This document shows, piece after piece, positions 8,137 to 17,146 of a DNA stretch of 46,281 nt. Location: NCBI GenBank assembly GCA_028284045.1, contig JANQSN010000014.1, positions 1-46,281 of the forward strand. The letters are read 5' to 3'. Each line of letters starts with the position of its first letter. The first letter of the stretch is position 1. The translations under genes were made by a program, and so were the position numbers. Under the pieces are notes generated by a model. It searched no databases, was not told the DNA's origin, and saw only the letters and a list, made by a program, of their open reading frames with translations. Origin of the DNA: Alphaproteobacteria bacterium (lineage in GTDB: Bacteria; Pseudomonadota; Alphaproteobacteria; DSM-16000; Inquilinaceae).

Positions 8137-9543
8137 ATGCTGATCCGACTCCGCGGCCGCGGCCTGTTCGCGCCGGCGCTGCGACTGGCCACCCTGACCG
8201 CCGGGCTCTGGCTGGTTGCCGCCGAGGCGCCGGCACAGACGTCGGGGGACACCTGCCAATGGGCGATGGACGGCGAGTGCGACGACAGCCGGTATGTCGG
8301 CAACGTCACCGGCGCGTGCGAGCACGGGACCGACGCGACCGACTGCAAGGGCCTGGAACTGCGCACCCCGGAGGAGCTGGCGGGCAACTCCTGCCAATGG
8401 GCGTTCGACGGCGAATGCGACCATCCCGGCGTCGGCACCGGCGTGTGTCCGCAGGGCACCGATAGCGCGGATTGTGCCGCCGTCGGGACCGGGGACATCG
8501 CCAATAGCTGCCAATGGGCGTTCGATGGCGAGTGCGACGAGCCCGGCATCGGTACAGGCCTCTGCCAGGCCGGAACCGACACGGCCGATTGCGGCGGCGG
8601 CACCGGCGTGCCCATCGCGGAGAACGATAGCTGCGCCTTCGCCAATGACGGCGAATGCGACGACGACCGGTATCAGGGGGCGATCACCGGCGTGTGCGCC
8701 CATGGCACCGACGCCAGCGACTGCCGCGGCCTCAGCTTGCGCGAGGTCGGCGACGCCGCCAATAGCTGCCAGTGGGCCTTCGATGGGGAGTGCGACGACG
8801 GCCGCTACGAGGGCTCGGTCACCAGCCTGTGCGAGCCCGGCACCGACACCGCCGACTGCCAGGGCCTGCCGCTGGCCGGGGGCGGGGACGAGAATAGCTG
8901 CCAATGGGCCTTCGACGGCGAGTGTGACGAGCCGAACATCGGCACCGGCCTGTGTGCGCCGCGTACCGACAGCGCGGACTGTCGGCCGGGCGAAACGGTG
9001 CAGGACTGCCCCTGGGTCAATGACGGCGAATGCGACGAGCCGGGCATCGGCACCGGCCTGTGCGCGGCCGGCAGCGACGAGGCCGACTGCGCGGCGCTGC
9101 GCGGCGGCGCGCCGACACCGTTCCCGGCACCGCAACCGACCGCCGACACCTGTGCTTGGGAAAACGACGGGGAGTGCGACGAGCCGGAGATCGGCACGGG
9201 CGTGTGCCCCGCCGGCACGGACAGGCTGGACTGTGCCGGGATTGGCACCAACACCTGTCAATGGGCCAATGACGGCGAATGCGACGAGCCCGGGATCGGC
9301 ACCGGCGTGTGCGCCGCCGGGACCGATACCGCCGACTGCCGGCCGGGCCAGGCCGCGGTGCCGGCGCCGAAGCCGGTCGACGAGGCCGCCCCGGTGGCCA
9401 CGCCGGTCGACCCGGCACCCGCCGACGGCTCCGCCGCGGACGATCCGGCGGCCGTGTGCATGTTCCCCAATGACGGGGAATGCGACGAGCCGGGCATCGG
9501 CACCGGTCTGTGCCCCGCCGGGTCGGATCCGGACTGCCGCTGA
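8137..9543 (+). CDS. Secreted protein of ten four-cysteine repeats
   Basis: A 468-residue protein with a signal peptide (about residues 1-33, hydrophobic LATLTAGLWLVAA, cut near APAQ) and then ten repeats. Each repeat contains four cysteines and reads roughly CQWAFDGECDEPGIGTGLC followed by xxGTDxxDC. Seven repeats are the short form (C-x7-C-x9-C-x7/8-C). Repeats 1, 4 and 5 are a long form with x12 in the middle (DDxRYxGxxTxxC) and are each followed by a GLxL linker. All 40 mature cysteines belong to repeats, consistent with two disulphides per repeat in the periplasm or outside the cell. The acidic pattern DGECDE...D..DC recalls the calcium-binding Lin-12/Notch repeat, but homology is not shown. 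A Pro/Ala-rich linker (about 405-435) precedes the last repeat. Function unknown. Confidence 0.9.
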   Translation: MLIRLRGRGLFAPALRLATLTAGLWLVAAEAPAQTSGDTCQWAMDGECDDSRYVGNVTGACEHGTDATDCKGLELRTPEELAGNSCQWAFDGECDHPGVGTGVCPQGTDSADCAAVGTGDIANSCQWAFDGECDEPGIGTGLCQAGTDTADCGGGTGVPIAENDSCAFANDGECDDDRYQGAITGVCAHGTDASDCRGLSLREVGDAANSCQWAFDGECDDGRYEGSVTSLCEPGTDTADCQGLPLAGGGDENSCQWAFDGECDEPNIGTGLCAPRTDSADCRPGETVQDCPWVNDGECDEPGIGTGLCAAGSDEADCAALRGGAPTPFPAPQPTADTCAWENDGECDEPEIGTGVCPAGTDRLDCAGIGTNTCQWANDGECDEPGIGTGVCAAGTDTADCRPGQAAVPAPKPVDEAAPVATPVDPAPADGSAADDPAAVCMFPNDGECDEPGIGTGLCPAGSDPDCR

Positions 9544-9563
9544 GCGTCTATCGCCTGACTCGC

Positions 9564-9586
9564 CCGGCGGGTGTCATGCCCGCCGG
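9564..9586. terminator. GC-rich hairpin between convergent genes
   Basis: CCGGCGGG (9564-9571) and CCCGCCGG (9579-9586) form a perfect 8-bp stem with a 7-base loop. It lies between the cysteine-repeat gene and uvrA and overlaps the last codons of uvrA. It could terminate both transcripts; no T tract is present. Confidence 0.5.
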
Positions 9587-12438
9587 CGGGTCGGCGTCGG
9601 CAGGTGGCTGGCGAGATAGCGGCCGGTATGGCTGCGCTCCGCCGCGGCCACCACCTCCGGCGGGCCGGCAGCCACCAGCTCGCCGCCGCCGTCGCCGCCC
9701 TCCGGCCCCATGTCGAGGATCCAGTCGGCGGTCTTGATGACCTCCAGATTGTGCTCGATGACGATCACGGTGTTGCCCTGGTCGACCAGCTCGTGCAGCA
9801 CCTCAAGAAGCCGTCGTACATCCTCGAAATGCAGGCCGGTCGTCGGCTCGTCCAGGATGTAGAGCGTGCGGCCGGTGGCGCGCCGGGCGAGTTCCTTGGC
9901 CAGCTTGATGCGCTGCGCCTCGCCGCCGGACAGCGTGGTCGCCGCCTGGCCGATATGGATGTAGCCGAGGCCGACCCGGTCGAGCACCGTCATCTTGTCC
10001 CGGATCGCCGGCACCGCCTTGAAGAAGTCGGCCCCTTCCTCGACCGTCATATCCAGAACGTCGGCGATCGACTTGCCGCGATAGGTGATCTCCAGCGTCT
10101 CGCGGTTGTAGCGCCGGCCTTGGCAGGCGTCGCAGGTGACGTAGACGTCGGGCAGGAAGTGCATCTCGATCTTGATCAGCCCGTCGCCCTGGCACGCCTC
10201 GCAGCGGCCGCCCTTGACGTTGAAGGAGAAGCGGCCCGGCCCGTAGCCGCGGGCCTTGGCCTCCGGCAGGCCGGCATACCATTCGCGGATCGGCGTGAAG
10301 GCGCCGGTATAGGTGGCCGGGTTCGACCGCGGCGTGCGGCCGATCGGCGATTGGTCGATGTCGATGACCTTGTCGATCAGGGCGACGCCGTCGAGGCGCT
10401 CGAAGGCTGCGGGGTGCTCGCGCGCGCCGTGCAGGTCGCGGGCCAGCGCCTTATAGAGCGTCTCGATCACCAGGGTCGACTTGCCGCTGCCCGACACCCC
10501 GGTGACGCAGGTGAACGTGCCGAGCGGGAAGGCGGCGGTGACGGCCTTCAGGTTGTTGGCGCTGGCGCCGGTCAGCCGCAGCTCCGCCGTCTCTTTGCCC
10601 TGGCGCTTGCCGGTGCGGCGCGCCGCCGGTACGGGGACCACCCGCGATCCTGAGAGATACTGGCCGGTCAGGCTGTCGGCGGCGCGCTCGACCTCCGCCG
10701 GCGTGCCGGCGGCGACGATCCGGCCGCCATGGATGCCGGCGCCGGGTCCCATGTCGACGAGATGGTCGGCGGCGCGGATCGCGTCCTCGTCATGCTCCAC
10801 CACGATCACCGTGTTGCCGAGGTCGCGCAGCCGTCTGAGCGTCGCCAGCAGCCGGTCGTTGTCGCGCTGATGCAGGCCGATCGACGGTTCGTCCAGCACA
10901 TAGAGCACGCCGGTCAGGCCCGAGCCGATCTGCGAGGCCAGGCGGATGCGCTGGCTCTCCCCGCCGGACAAGGTGCCGGACGCGCGCGAGAGGGCGAGAT
11001 AGGTCAGCCCGACGCTGCCCAGGAAGCCCAGCCGCTCGTTGATCTCCTTCAACACACGCTGGGCGATCTCGCGCTGCTGGTCGGTCAGCTTCTCGGCCAG
11101 GCCGGCGAACCACTCGATCGCCCCGGCGATCGACATCTCGGCAACTTCCGAGATGCTGAGACCGCCGACCTTGACCGCCAGCGCCTCCGGCTTCAGGCGG
11201 TAGCCGCCGCAGCTCTCGCAGTTCAGCGTGTTCTGGTAGCGCGCCATCTCGTCGCGCACCCAGGCGCTTTCGGTCTCGCGCCAGCGCCGCTCCAGGTTCG
11301 GCAGCACGCCCTCGAACGGCTTGGTGGTCTGATAGCGGCGCAGCCCGTCATCGTAGCGGAAGGTGACCGAGTCGCGCCCGGTGCCGAACAGGATGGCGCG
11401 CCGCACCGGATCCGGCAGCGACGACCAGGGCTCATGCGTGCTGACGTCGAAATGCCGGGCCAGGCTGTCGAGGGTCTGCAGATAGTATTGCGAGGTGCCG
11501 CTGGACCAGGGCGCGATCGCCCCCTCGTACAGGCTTTTGTGCGGGTCGGGGACGATCAGGTCGGGGTCGAAGACCATGCGGATGCCGAGACCGTCGCAGG
11601 TCGGGCAGGCGCCGTGCGGGCTGTTGAAGGAAAACAGCCGCGGTTCGATCTCGTCGATCGTGAAGCCGCTGACCGGGCAGGCGAACCGTGCGGAGAACAC
11701 GGTGCGCTCGCCGGTATCGGCGTTCTCGGCGAGCGCGATGCCGTCGGCGAGCGCCAGCGCCGTCTCCAGGCTGTCGGCGACGCGGTTGCCGAGATCGTCG
11801 CGCACCACCAGCCGGTCGACCACCACCTCGATGTCGTGCTTCAGCTTCTTGTCGAGGGCCGGGGCCTCATCGATCTCGTAAAGCGTGCCGTCGATCTTGA
11901 CGCGCTGGAAGCCGCGCTTGGCGAGGTCGGCCAGCTCGCGCCGGTACTCGCCCTTGCGGCCGCGCACGATCGGCGCCAGCAGGTAGAGCCGGGTGCCCTC
12001 CGCCATGGCGGTGACGCGGTCGACCATTTGGCTGACGGTCTGGCTCTCGATCGGCAGGCCGGTAGCCGGGGAATAGGGGACACCGACGCGCGCCCACAGG
12101 AGGCGCATATAATCGTAGATCTCGGTGACCGTCGCCACCGTGGAGCGCGGGTTGCGCGAGGTCGTCTTCTGCTCGATGGAGATCGCCGGCGACAGGCCCT
12201 CGATGGCGTCGACATCGGGCTTCTGCATCAGCTCCAGGAACTGCCGGGCATAGGCCGACAGGCTCTCGACATAGCGGCGCTGGCCTTCGGCGTAGATGGT
12301 GTCGAAGGCCAGCGACGACTTGCCGGAGCCGCTGAGCCCGGTGATCACCACCAGGCGGTCGCGCGGCAGCTCGACGTCAACGTTCTGCAGATTGTGCTCG
12401 CGCGCGCCGCGCACCGAGATGACGCGGGTCTCCGCCAT
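9574..12438 (-). CDS. uvrA: UvrA, excinuclease ABC subunit A
   Basis: A 954-residue DNA-damage recognition ATPase of nucleotide excision repair; it dimerises and loads UvrB at lesions. Two ABC cassettes are present: Walker [10 protein letters not shown] at residues 34-42 and GVSGSGKST in the second half, with signatures [11 protein letters not shown] and [11 protein letters not shown] and Walker [13 protein letters not shown] and [12 protein letters not shown]. The C-terminal zinc module is intact (CEACQGDG ... [10 protein letters not shown]). The first zinc module is CPVSGFTI ... CPTCDGLG, so one of the four usual cysteines is Ser; I recall this as usual in alphaproteobacteria. Length is typical. 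No clear alphaproteobacterial LexA box (GTTC-N7-GTTC or its complement) was found in the 150-base upstream gap. Confidence 0.98.
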   Translation of the reverse strand: MAETRVISVRGAREHNLQNVDVELPRDRLVVITGLSGSGKSSLAFDTIYAEGQRRYVESLSAYARQFLELMQKPDVDAIEGLSPAISIEQKTTSRNPRSTVATVTEIYDYMRLLWARVGVPYSPATGLPIESQTVSQMVDRVTAMAEGTRLYLLAPIVRGRKGEYRRELADLAKRGFQRVKIDGTLYEIDEAPALDKKLKHDIEVVVDRLVVRDDLGNRVADSLETALALADGIALAENADTGERTVFSARFACPVSGFTIDEIEPRLFSFNSPHGACPTCDGLGIRMVFDPDLIVPDPHKSLYEGAIAPWSSGTSQYYLQTLDSLARHFDVSTHEPWSSLPDPVRRAILFGTGRDSVTFRYDDGLRRYQTTKPFEGVLPNLERRWRETESAWVRDEMARYQNTLNCESCGGYRLKPEALAVKVGGLSISEVAEMSIAGAIEWFAGLAEKLTDQQREIAQRVLKEINERLGFLGSVGLTYLALSRASGTLSGGESQRIRLASQIGSGLTGVLYVLDEPSIGLHQRDNDRLLATLRRLRDLGNTVIVVEHDEDAIRAADHLVDMGPGAGIHGGRIVAAGTPAEVERAADSLTGQYLSGSRVVPVPAARRTGKRQGKETAELRLTGASANNLKAVTAAFPLGTFTCVTGVSGSGKSTLVIETLYKALARDLHGAREHPAAFERLDGVALIDKVIDIDQSPIGRTPRSNPATYTGAFTPIREWYAGLPEAKARGYGPGRFSFNVKGGRCEACQGDGLIKIEMHFLPDVYVTCDACQGRRYNRETLEITYRGKSIADVLDMTVEEGADFFKAVPAIRDKMTVLDRVGLGYIHIGQAATTLSGGEAQRIKLAKELARRATGRTLYILDEPTTGLHFEDVRRLLEVLHELVDQGNTVIVIEHNLEVIKTADWILDMGPEGGDGGGELVAAGPPEVVAAAERSHTGRYLASHLPTPTRRRA

Positions 12439-12588
12439 GCCGTCCGCCTGCTAGACCGGGAGCCGCCGTCGGCTGCGGACGCCATCGGACGTCCGCCGGC
12501 CATGGCGTCGGCCTTGAGAGATAGCACGGCGGCCGGTCCCTGCCAGCGGGTTTGACGGCGATCTTTCGCGGGAGCAGACGGGGCCGCG

Positions 12589-14385
12589 CTACCCGGCCCT
12601 GCGGTCCGCCGGGAAATGGGCGATCACTTCGGTGCCGACCCCGGGTTCGCTCTGGATGGTCAGCGATCCGCCATGCAGCCGCATGAAGGTCAGGCACAGA
12701 TACAAGCCCAGCCCGGTGCCCTGATGGCGCCGGGCATGTTCGCTGTCGGCCTGCTCGAACGGGCGCAGCGATTTCTCGATGTCCGTTTCGCTCATCCCGA
12801 TTCCCCGGTCGATCACGGCGAGATCGATGCCGCCTTCCGTCCCCCGGCCGGCGGTCATCCGAATGATGCTGCCGTTCGGGGAGAACTTGATGGCGTTGGT
12901 CAGCAGGTTGTTCAGCACCTGGTGGATTACGCGATGGTCGGCGCGCAACCGCGGTGCGGGGTCCGGCAGCTCGGCGACGAGCGACTGGCCGCGGTCGGCC
13001 GCCATGCCGCGAACCTGGGTGATGGTCGCGTCGATGATCTCCGCGACGTTCAGCACGTCCTCGTTCAGGGTGTAGTGGCCGGCCTCGACCTTGGAGAGAT
13101 CGAGGATGTCGTTGATCAGGCTGACCAACAGCAATCCGCTGCTGTGGATATCGGCGACGTATTGCTCGTAATGCGGGTCGCCGACGGGGCCGTACGTGCC
13201 GATCCGCATCATCTCCGCAAAGCCGACGATGGCGTTCAGCGGCGTGCGCAGGTCGTGGCTCATCGCCGCCAGGAATTCCGACTTGGCCCGGTTCGCGCGT
13301 TCGGCTTCGGCCTTGGCCGCCATGATCGCCTTCTCCGTGCCGCGCCGCTCGGTGATATCGACCATCGAGACGGGCACCCGCCGTCCATCCTCCGGACCGG
13401 TCGGCAGGGGCATCGACAAGATGGTGGTGATCGGCCGGCCGGTAAGCGTCCGATAGCTGGCCTCCGCCCGGAACGCGCTTTCGCCGTCCCACATCGCACC
13501 GACCAGATCGACGATCAGTTGCGGCGTCTCCGGTCCAAAGGTCGAGGTCAGCGCGTCGATCAGCGCCGGCTTCGACGGCGCCTCGAACAGGTCCAGCGCG
13601 GCCGGGTTGGCGTCGCGCGTGGCGACCAGGGCGGCGAGCTGGGCGGCAACGTCCGGATGGTCGTCGAGATGGCGGCGGATGTCGCGGATCCCCCGGCGCC
13701 GCAGCCGGTCCAGCGCGGCATCCAGTTGAGACAGGTCCTCGATGCAGATCGCCGTAGCGACATGGTCGAAGACGTATTGCAGGCGTTGCTCGCTGTTCGT
13801 CAGCTCGCGCTTGGTCTCCGCGCGCTGCTGGATGTCGCGCAGCAGCAGGCCCATCACCAGGGTCGCCGGCACGAAGACCAGCAGGAACGGTGCGGCCACG
13901 CGCTCCAGGATCGCCCGGGCGATCTCCGGCGGGAGAAACATGAAGATCCCGACGGCCGTCAGATGCACCGCCAGCCCGAGGCCGAGAAGGGTCAGGACAT
14001 TCAGCTTGATCCAGCCGCGCGCGATGGCGGCGCGGAAGCCCAGGCCCCACAGGGCGCTGACCGCGACCACCACCATGCCGAGGAACCCGCCTTCGCCGCC
14101 GACGATCCAGCCGCGAAAGACCGCAGCGATCGTGCCGGCGACGGCGGCCACCACCGGGCCGCCGAACAGGCCGGCCATGGACAGGATGACCGACCGCGGG
14201 TCGAAGATGATGCCTTCGGTCAGAACCAGGGGCGTGGCCATGCCGACAACGCAGATCAGCCCGAACAGCACACCGGACAGGATATCTCGGTAGAGCGGCC
14301 GGTCGGGGCCGTGCTCGACCAGCCATTGCTGGACGAAGCTCAGCGCCAGCAGCAGCGAGAAGCCCTTGGCAAGCTCGAAGATCAT
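12589..14385 (-). CDS. Membrane sensor histidine kinase with LytS-type 5TM domain
   Basis: About 598 residues. The N-terminal part (about 1-195) is a multi-helix membrane domain of the 5TMR-LYT type, recognised by LTEGIIFDPRSVILSMAGLFGGP. A PAS-like sensor region (about 200-350) ends in VSMVDITERR. The kinase core follows: H-box MSHDLRTPLNAIVGF with the phospho-accepting His near residue 375, then NNLLTNAIKFSPNG, DRGIGM and GTGLGLYLC of the HATPase domain. I chose the ATG at 14385 because the 33 residues further upstream are proline-rich and precede the first membrane helix without family character. No response-regulator gene is adjacent, so it is an orphan kinase. It sits between uvrA and ssb. 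The ligand is unknown. Confidence 0.92.
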   Translation of the reverse strand: MIFELAKGFSLLLALSFVQQWLVEHGPDRPLYRDILSGVLFGLICVVGMATPLVLTEGIIFDPRSVILSMAGLFGGPVVAAVAGTIAAVFRGWIVGGEGGFLGMVVVAVSALWGLGFRAAIARGWIKLNVLTLLGLGLAVHLTAVGIFMFLPPEIARAILERVAAPFLLVFVPATLVMGLLLRDIQQRAETKRELTNSEQRLQYVFDHVATAICIEDLSQLDAALDRLRRRGIRDIRRHLDDHPDVAAQLAALVATRDANPAALDLFEAPSKPALIDALTSTFGPETPQLIVDLVGAMWDGESAFRAEASYRTLTGRPITTILSMPLPTGPEDGRRVPVSMVDITERRGTEKAIMAAKAEAERANRAKSEFLAAMSHDLRTPLNAIVGFAEMMRIGTYGPVGDPHYEQYVADIHSSGLLLVSLINDILDLSKVEAGHYTLNEDVLNVAEIIDATITQVRGMAADRGQSLVAELPDPAPRLRADHRVIHQVLNNLLTNAIKFSPNGSIIRMTAGRGTEGGIDLAVIDRGIGMSETDIEKSLRPFEQADSEHARRHQGTGLGLYLCLTFMRLHGGSLTIQSEPGVGTEVIAHFPADRRAG

Positions 14386-14848
14386 CGTCGGTCGCTTCGG
14401 CCCCGGCGACGCCGGGATGGGGGACAAGAGGCACGGTATTGCGGGAATGCCCGTGGATCGACCCAGACCGGGTGCGGAGCGCAACCCGCCGCCTCAGTCC
14501 ACCCAGGGGTGTCTCATCGTATCATCCGGCTGGGACGCCCCGATCCAAACGTCTCCAGCCAGCCGGGAGAGTGGAACGGTCATGCCCGCTGATCCGATTG
14601 TGGCAAACCGGGGCTTCCCTGCACAGCCTTCCAAGTTGCGCGCGGCCGGTAATCGGTCCAATTGAACGCGGGTCGGTTTTCATCGGCCGCCGTGATCATG
14701 GGCGGGCCCAGCCGCTTGCCCGCCCTGATGGGCGGTGGGTAAGCTTGCGACCCTCGGCCGGTCCGGCGTTGGGTTCGCTCGGACGGCCGATTGTGAAGCC
14801 AGCGGTCGCCGGGCGGGCGATCGCCAAACGCGGGTTCGGGGGGCAGGG
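14386..14848. other. Intergenic region between sensor kinase and ssb
   Basis: A 463-base divergent gap. The clearest structure is a perfect 8-bp stem GGGCGGGC/GCCCGCCC at 14700-14707 and 14718-14725 with a 10-base loop. An open frame that would extend ssb upstream lacks SSB character. I searched by eye for an alphaproteobacterial LexA box in front of ssb and did not find one. Nothing else can be supported. Confidence 0.4.
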
Positions 14849-15352
14849 ATGGCGGGCAGCGTCAACAAGGTCATTCTGGTCGGCAATCTCGGGCGCGATC
14901 CGGAGATCCGCAGTTTCTCCAGCGGCGGCCGGGTCGCCAACCTGTCGGTCGCGACGTCGGAGCGCTGGAACGACCGCCAATCGGGCGAGCGGCGGGAGCG
15001 CACCGAATGGCACCGCGTGGCCATCTTCAGCGAGCCGCTGGTCAATATCGCCGAGCGGTATCTGCGCAAGGGCTCCAAGGTCTATCTGGAAGGCCAGCTT
15101 GAGACCCGCAAATGGCAGGACCAATCGGGCCAAGACCGCTATTCGACCGAAGTTGTGCTGCGGCCCTATCGCGGGGAACTGACCTTGCTGGACAGCCGGG
15201 ACGGCGCGGGGACCGGCGGCGAGGATCGTGCGGGCGGCTATGACGGCGGCTACGGCGGCGGCTACGGCAATGGCGACGCCGGCGGTCCGCCGGCCGATCG
15301 CGGCCGGGGCGGTCCGCCGGCCGACGACCTGGACGACGAGATCCCCTTCTGA
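14849..15352 (+). CDS. ssb: Single-stranded DNA-binding protein SSB
   Basis: A 167-residue protein that coats single-stranded DNA in replication, repair and recombination. The OB-fold occupies about residues 1-112 and starts [20 protein letters not shown], with [20 protein letters not shown] and YSTEVVL. A flexible Gly/Tyr/Asp-rich linker ([12 protein letters not shown]) leads to the acidic tip DDEIPF that binds partner proteins. The start ATG is fixed by the family N-terminus and a strong GGGGGGCAGGG site directly before it; a longer frame exists upstream but is not SSB-like. The MATE gene follows 89 bases later and gyrA further on, a gene neighbourhood I recall as common in alphaproteobacteria. 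Confidence 0.98.
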   Translation: MAGSVNKVILVGNLGRDPEIRSFSSGGRVANLSVATSERWNDRQSGERRERTEWHRVAIFSEPLVNIAERYLRKGSKVYLEGQLETRKWQDQSGQDRYSTEVVLRPYRGELTLLDSRDGAGTGGEDRAGGYDGGYGGGYGNGDAGGPPADRGRGGPPADDLDDEIPF

Positions 15353-15441
15353 CGAGTCCGCCGGCGCGCCGTCCCGAGGGCGGCCACCCTCCCGGCGGCG
15401 GCCGTCTCGACGGCCCGTGGGTTGCCCGCGTCGGCGGGCAT

Positions 15442-16773
15442 GTGCGCGAGCTGGTCCGCTTGGCCGCGCCGGTGGTGGTGGCGCGCACAGGCATCCTGGT
15501 CATGGTGCTGGTCGACACCATCATGGTCGGCCGATTCGCCACCGATGAGTTGGCGCATCTCGCACTCGGCAACACCGTCGCCGTCACCCTGCTGGTCATC
15601 ATCATCGGGCTCTTGACCGGTACGGTCGCCCGGACCGCCCAGGCCTATGGCGGCGAAGACTGGTACGCCTGCGGCGCCGTCTGGCAGCGCGCGGTGCCGT
15701 ACGCCTTTGCGCTGGGCCTGATCGCAACGGCGGTCTGCCAGGCCGGCCAGCCGATCCTGGCGTGTCTGGGGCAGGACCCGGCCCTGGGGCAAGCCGGCGC
15801 GTCGGTCATGGCGATCATCGGGCTCGGCCTGCCCTTCGCCCTGACCTTCACCGCGTCCAGCTTCTTTCTGGAAGGGGTGAAGCAGCCGCTGGCCGGCATG
15901 GTGGTGATCGTCGCGGCAAATCTGCTGAACGCGGCGCTGAACTGGGTTCTGATCTACGGCCATCTCGGCATGCCGCCGCTGGGCGCGGTCGGATCGGCCT
16001 GGGCGACCACGCTGGTGCGGATCTTCATGGCGTTGGCGTTGGTCGCCTATGTCCTGTCGGCGACGCGGTTGGTGCCGTTCGGGGTGCGCCGCTGGCAGGG
16101 CTGGCAGTGGCGGCGCTGGGCCGAGCAACGCCGCATCGGCTATGCCGCGGCGGTCAGCCATGGCGTGGAGACCACGGCCTTCACCGCGCTCAGCCTGATG
16201 GCCGGGATGATCGGTGCGACGGCCTTGGCCGCCTTCTCCATCCTGATGAACGTGGTCGCCATCGCCTTCATGATGGGCCTCGGCATCGCCGTCGCCACGG
16301 CGGTCCGGGTCGGAATCGCCTTCGGGCGCGGCGACTGGTCGGACCTCGCGCTGGCCGGCTGGACCGGTCTTGGCCTGTCGACGGTCGTGCTGGGCGGTGT
16401 CGGCGCCGCGCTCCTGGTCGTGCCGGAACCGATCGCCAGCGCCTACACGCGCGATGCGGTGCTGTTGGCGACCCTGCTGCCGCTGTTGGCGGTGGCGGGG
16501 GGCGTGGTGGTGTTCGACGCCGCCCAGGTGGTCATGTCGCTGGCGTCTCGCGGGCGGTCGGACAATCTGTGGCCCACCGTGCTGCATGCGGTGGCCTATT
16601 ACGGCGTGATGCTGCCGGTCGGCTGGGGGATGGCGATCGATCGCGGGGGCGGTGTCTTCGGTCTGGCGGTGGCGGTGCTGGTGGGCTCCATCGTCTCCGC
16701 GGCGCTGCAGACGCTGCGATTCGCCTGGCGCAGCCGGCGCGACCGGTACGACCAGGGCGACCGGATCCGGTGA
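15442..16773 (+). CDS. MATE-family efflux transporter
   Basis: A 443-residue, twelve-helix inner-membrane antiporter of the MATE family, expected to export cationic compounds with Na+ or H+. Characteristic parts are RLAAPVVVARTGILVMVLVDTIMVGRF at the start, NTVAVTLLVIIIGLLTGT, FFLEGVKQPLAGMV with NLLNAALNWVLIYG, and ALAAFSILMNVVAIAFMMGLGIAVATAVRVG in the second half. The start is a GTG; the nearby ATG at 15440 is out of frame and no better in-frame start lies after the ssb stop. It shares strand with ssb and gyrA. Substrate unknown. Confidence 0.92.
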   Translation: MRELVRLAAPVVVARTGILVMVLVDTIMVGRFATDELAHLALGNTVAVTLLVIIIGLLTGTVARTAQAYGGEDWYACGAVWQRAVPYAFALGLIATAVCQAGQPILACLGQDPALGQAGASVMAIIGLGLPFALTFTASSFFLEGVKQPLAGMVVIVAANLLNAALNWVLIYGHLGMPPLGAVGSAWATTLVRIFMALALVAYVLSATRLVPFGVRRWQGWQWRRWAEQRRIGYAAAVSHGVETTAFTALSLMAGMIGATALAAFSILMNVVAIAFMMGLGIAVATAVRVGIAFGRGDWSDLALAGWTGLGLSTVVLGGVGAALLVVPEPIASAYTRDAVLLATLLPLLAVAGGVVVFDAAQVVMSLASRGRSDNLWPTVLHAVAYYGVMLPVGWGMAIDRGGGVFGLAVAVLVGSIVSAALQTLRFAWRSRRDRYDQGDRIR

Positions 16774-17146
16774 TGGGGCGGCGTTGTTCGCAGATGCGAA
16801 ACGTGTTAGTTTCGCGGCGGATTCGTGAAGGTGATGCGGCGGTTCGACGCTGATCGGGCCCAACTCGCCGGCGGCGGATCCGGAGCGCCGACCAAGCAAG
16901 AATGATCAGGACTAGGGACCGATAATCGCTACGATCGATCCTCGCCGGGCCGCGCGCACCGGAGGTCTCGCAGGAGACCGGAATAGGGGGCGTGCGGACC
17001 GATCGCCCGGGCCGATGATGCTGTGCGGCCCGTCGCCGAAGCCCCGGCCCCTGGCGCCTCGCCGCGCCCCGCCGCGATAGCCTGCCGACCAGGGTGCGCC
17101 CGAGCGCGCCACCGTCCGATTTCCGCCCTGACCCGGATTGCCAGCC
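16774..17146. other. Intergenic region upstream of gyrA
   Basis: A 373-base gap. Two small hairpins are visible: GCGAAAC/GTTTCGC (16796-16802 and 16809-16815), which could end the MATE transcript, and GGTCTC/GAGACC (16964-16969 and 16974-16979), which may lie in the gyrA leader. The stretch from 17010 on is coding-like by composition only. No other gene can be supported. Confidence 0.4.

Noticed and set aside
8137..9543. CRISPR-like repeat array
   Set aside because: The regular repeats are codon-periodic, vary at third positions and encode a conserved cysteine pattern, so they are protein repeats.
12439..12588. LexA (SOS) box upstream of uvrA
   Set aside because: No GTTC-N7-GTTC or GAAC-N7-GAAC could be found in the interval.
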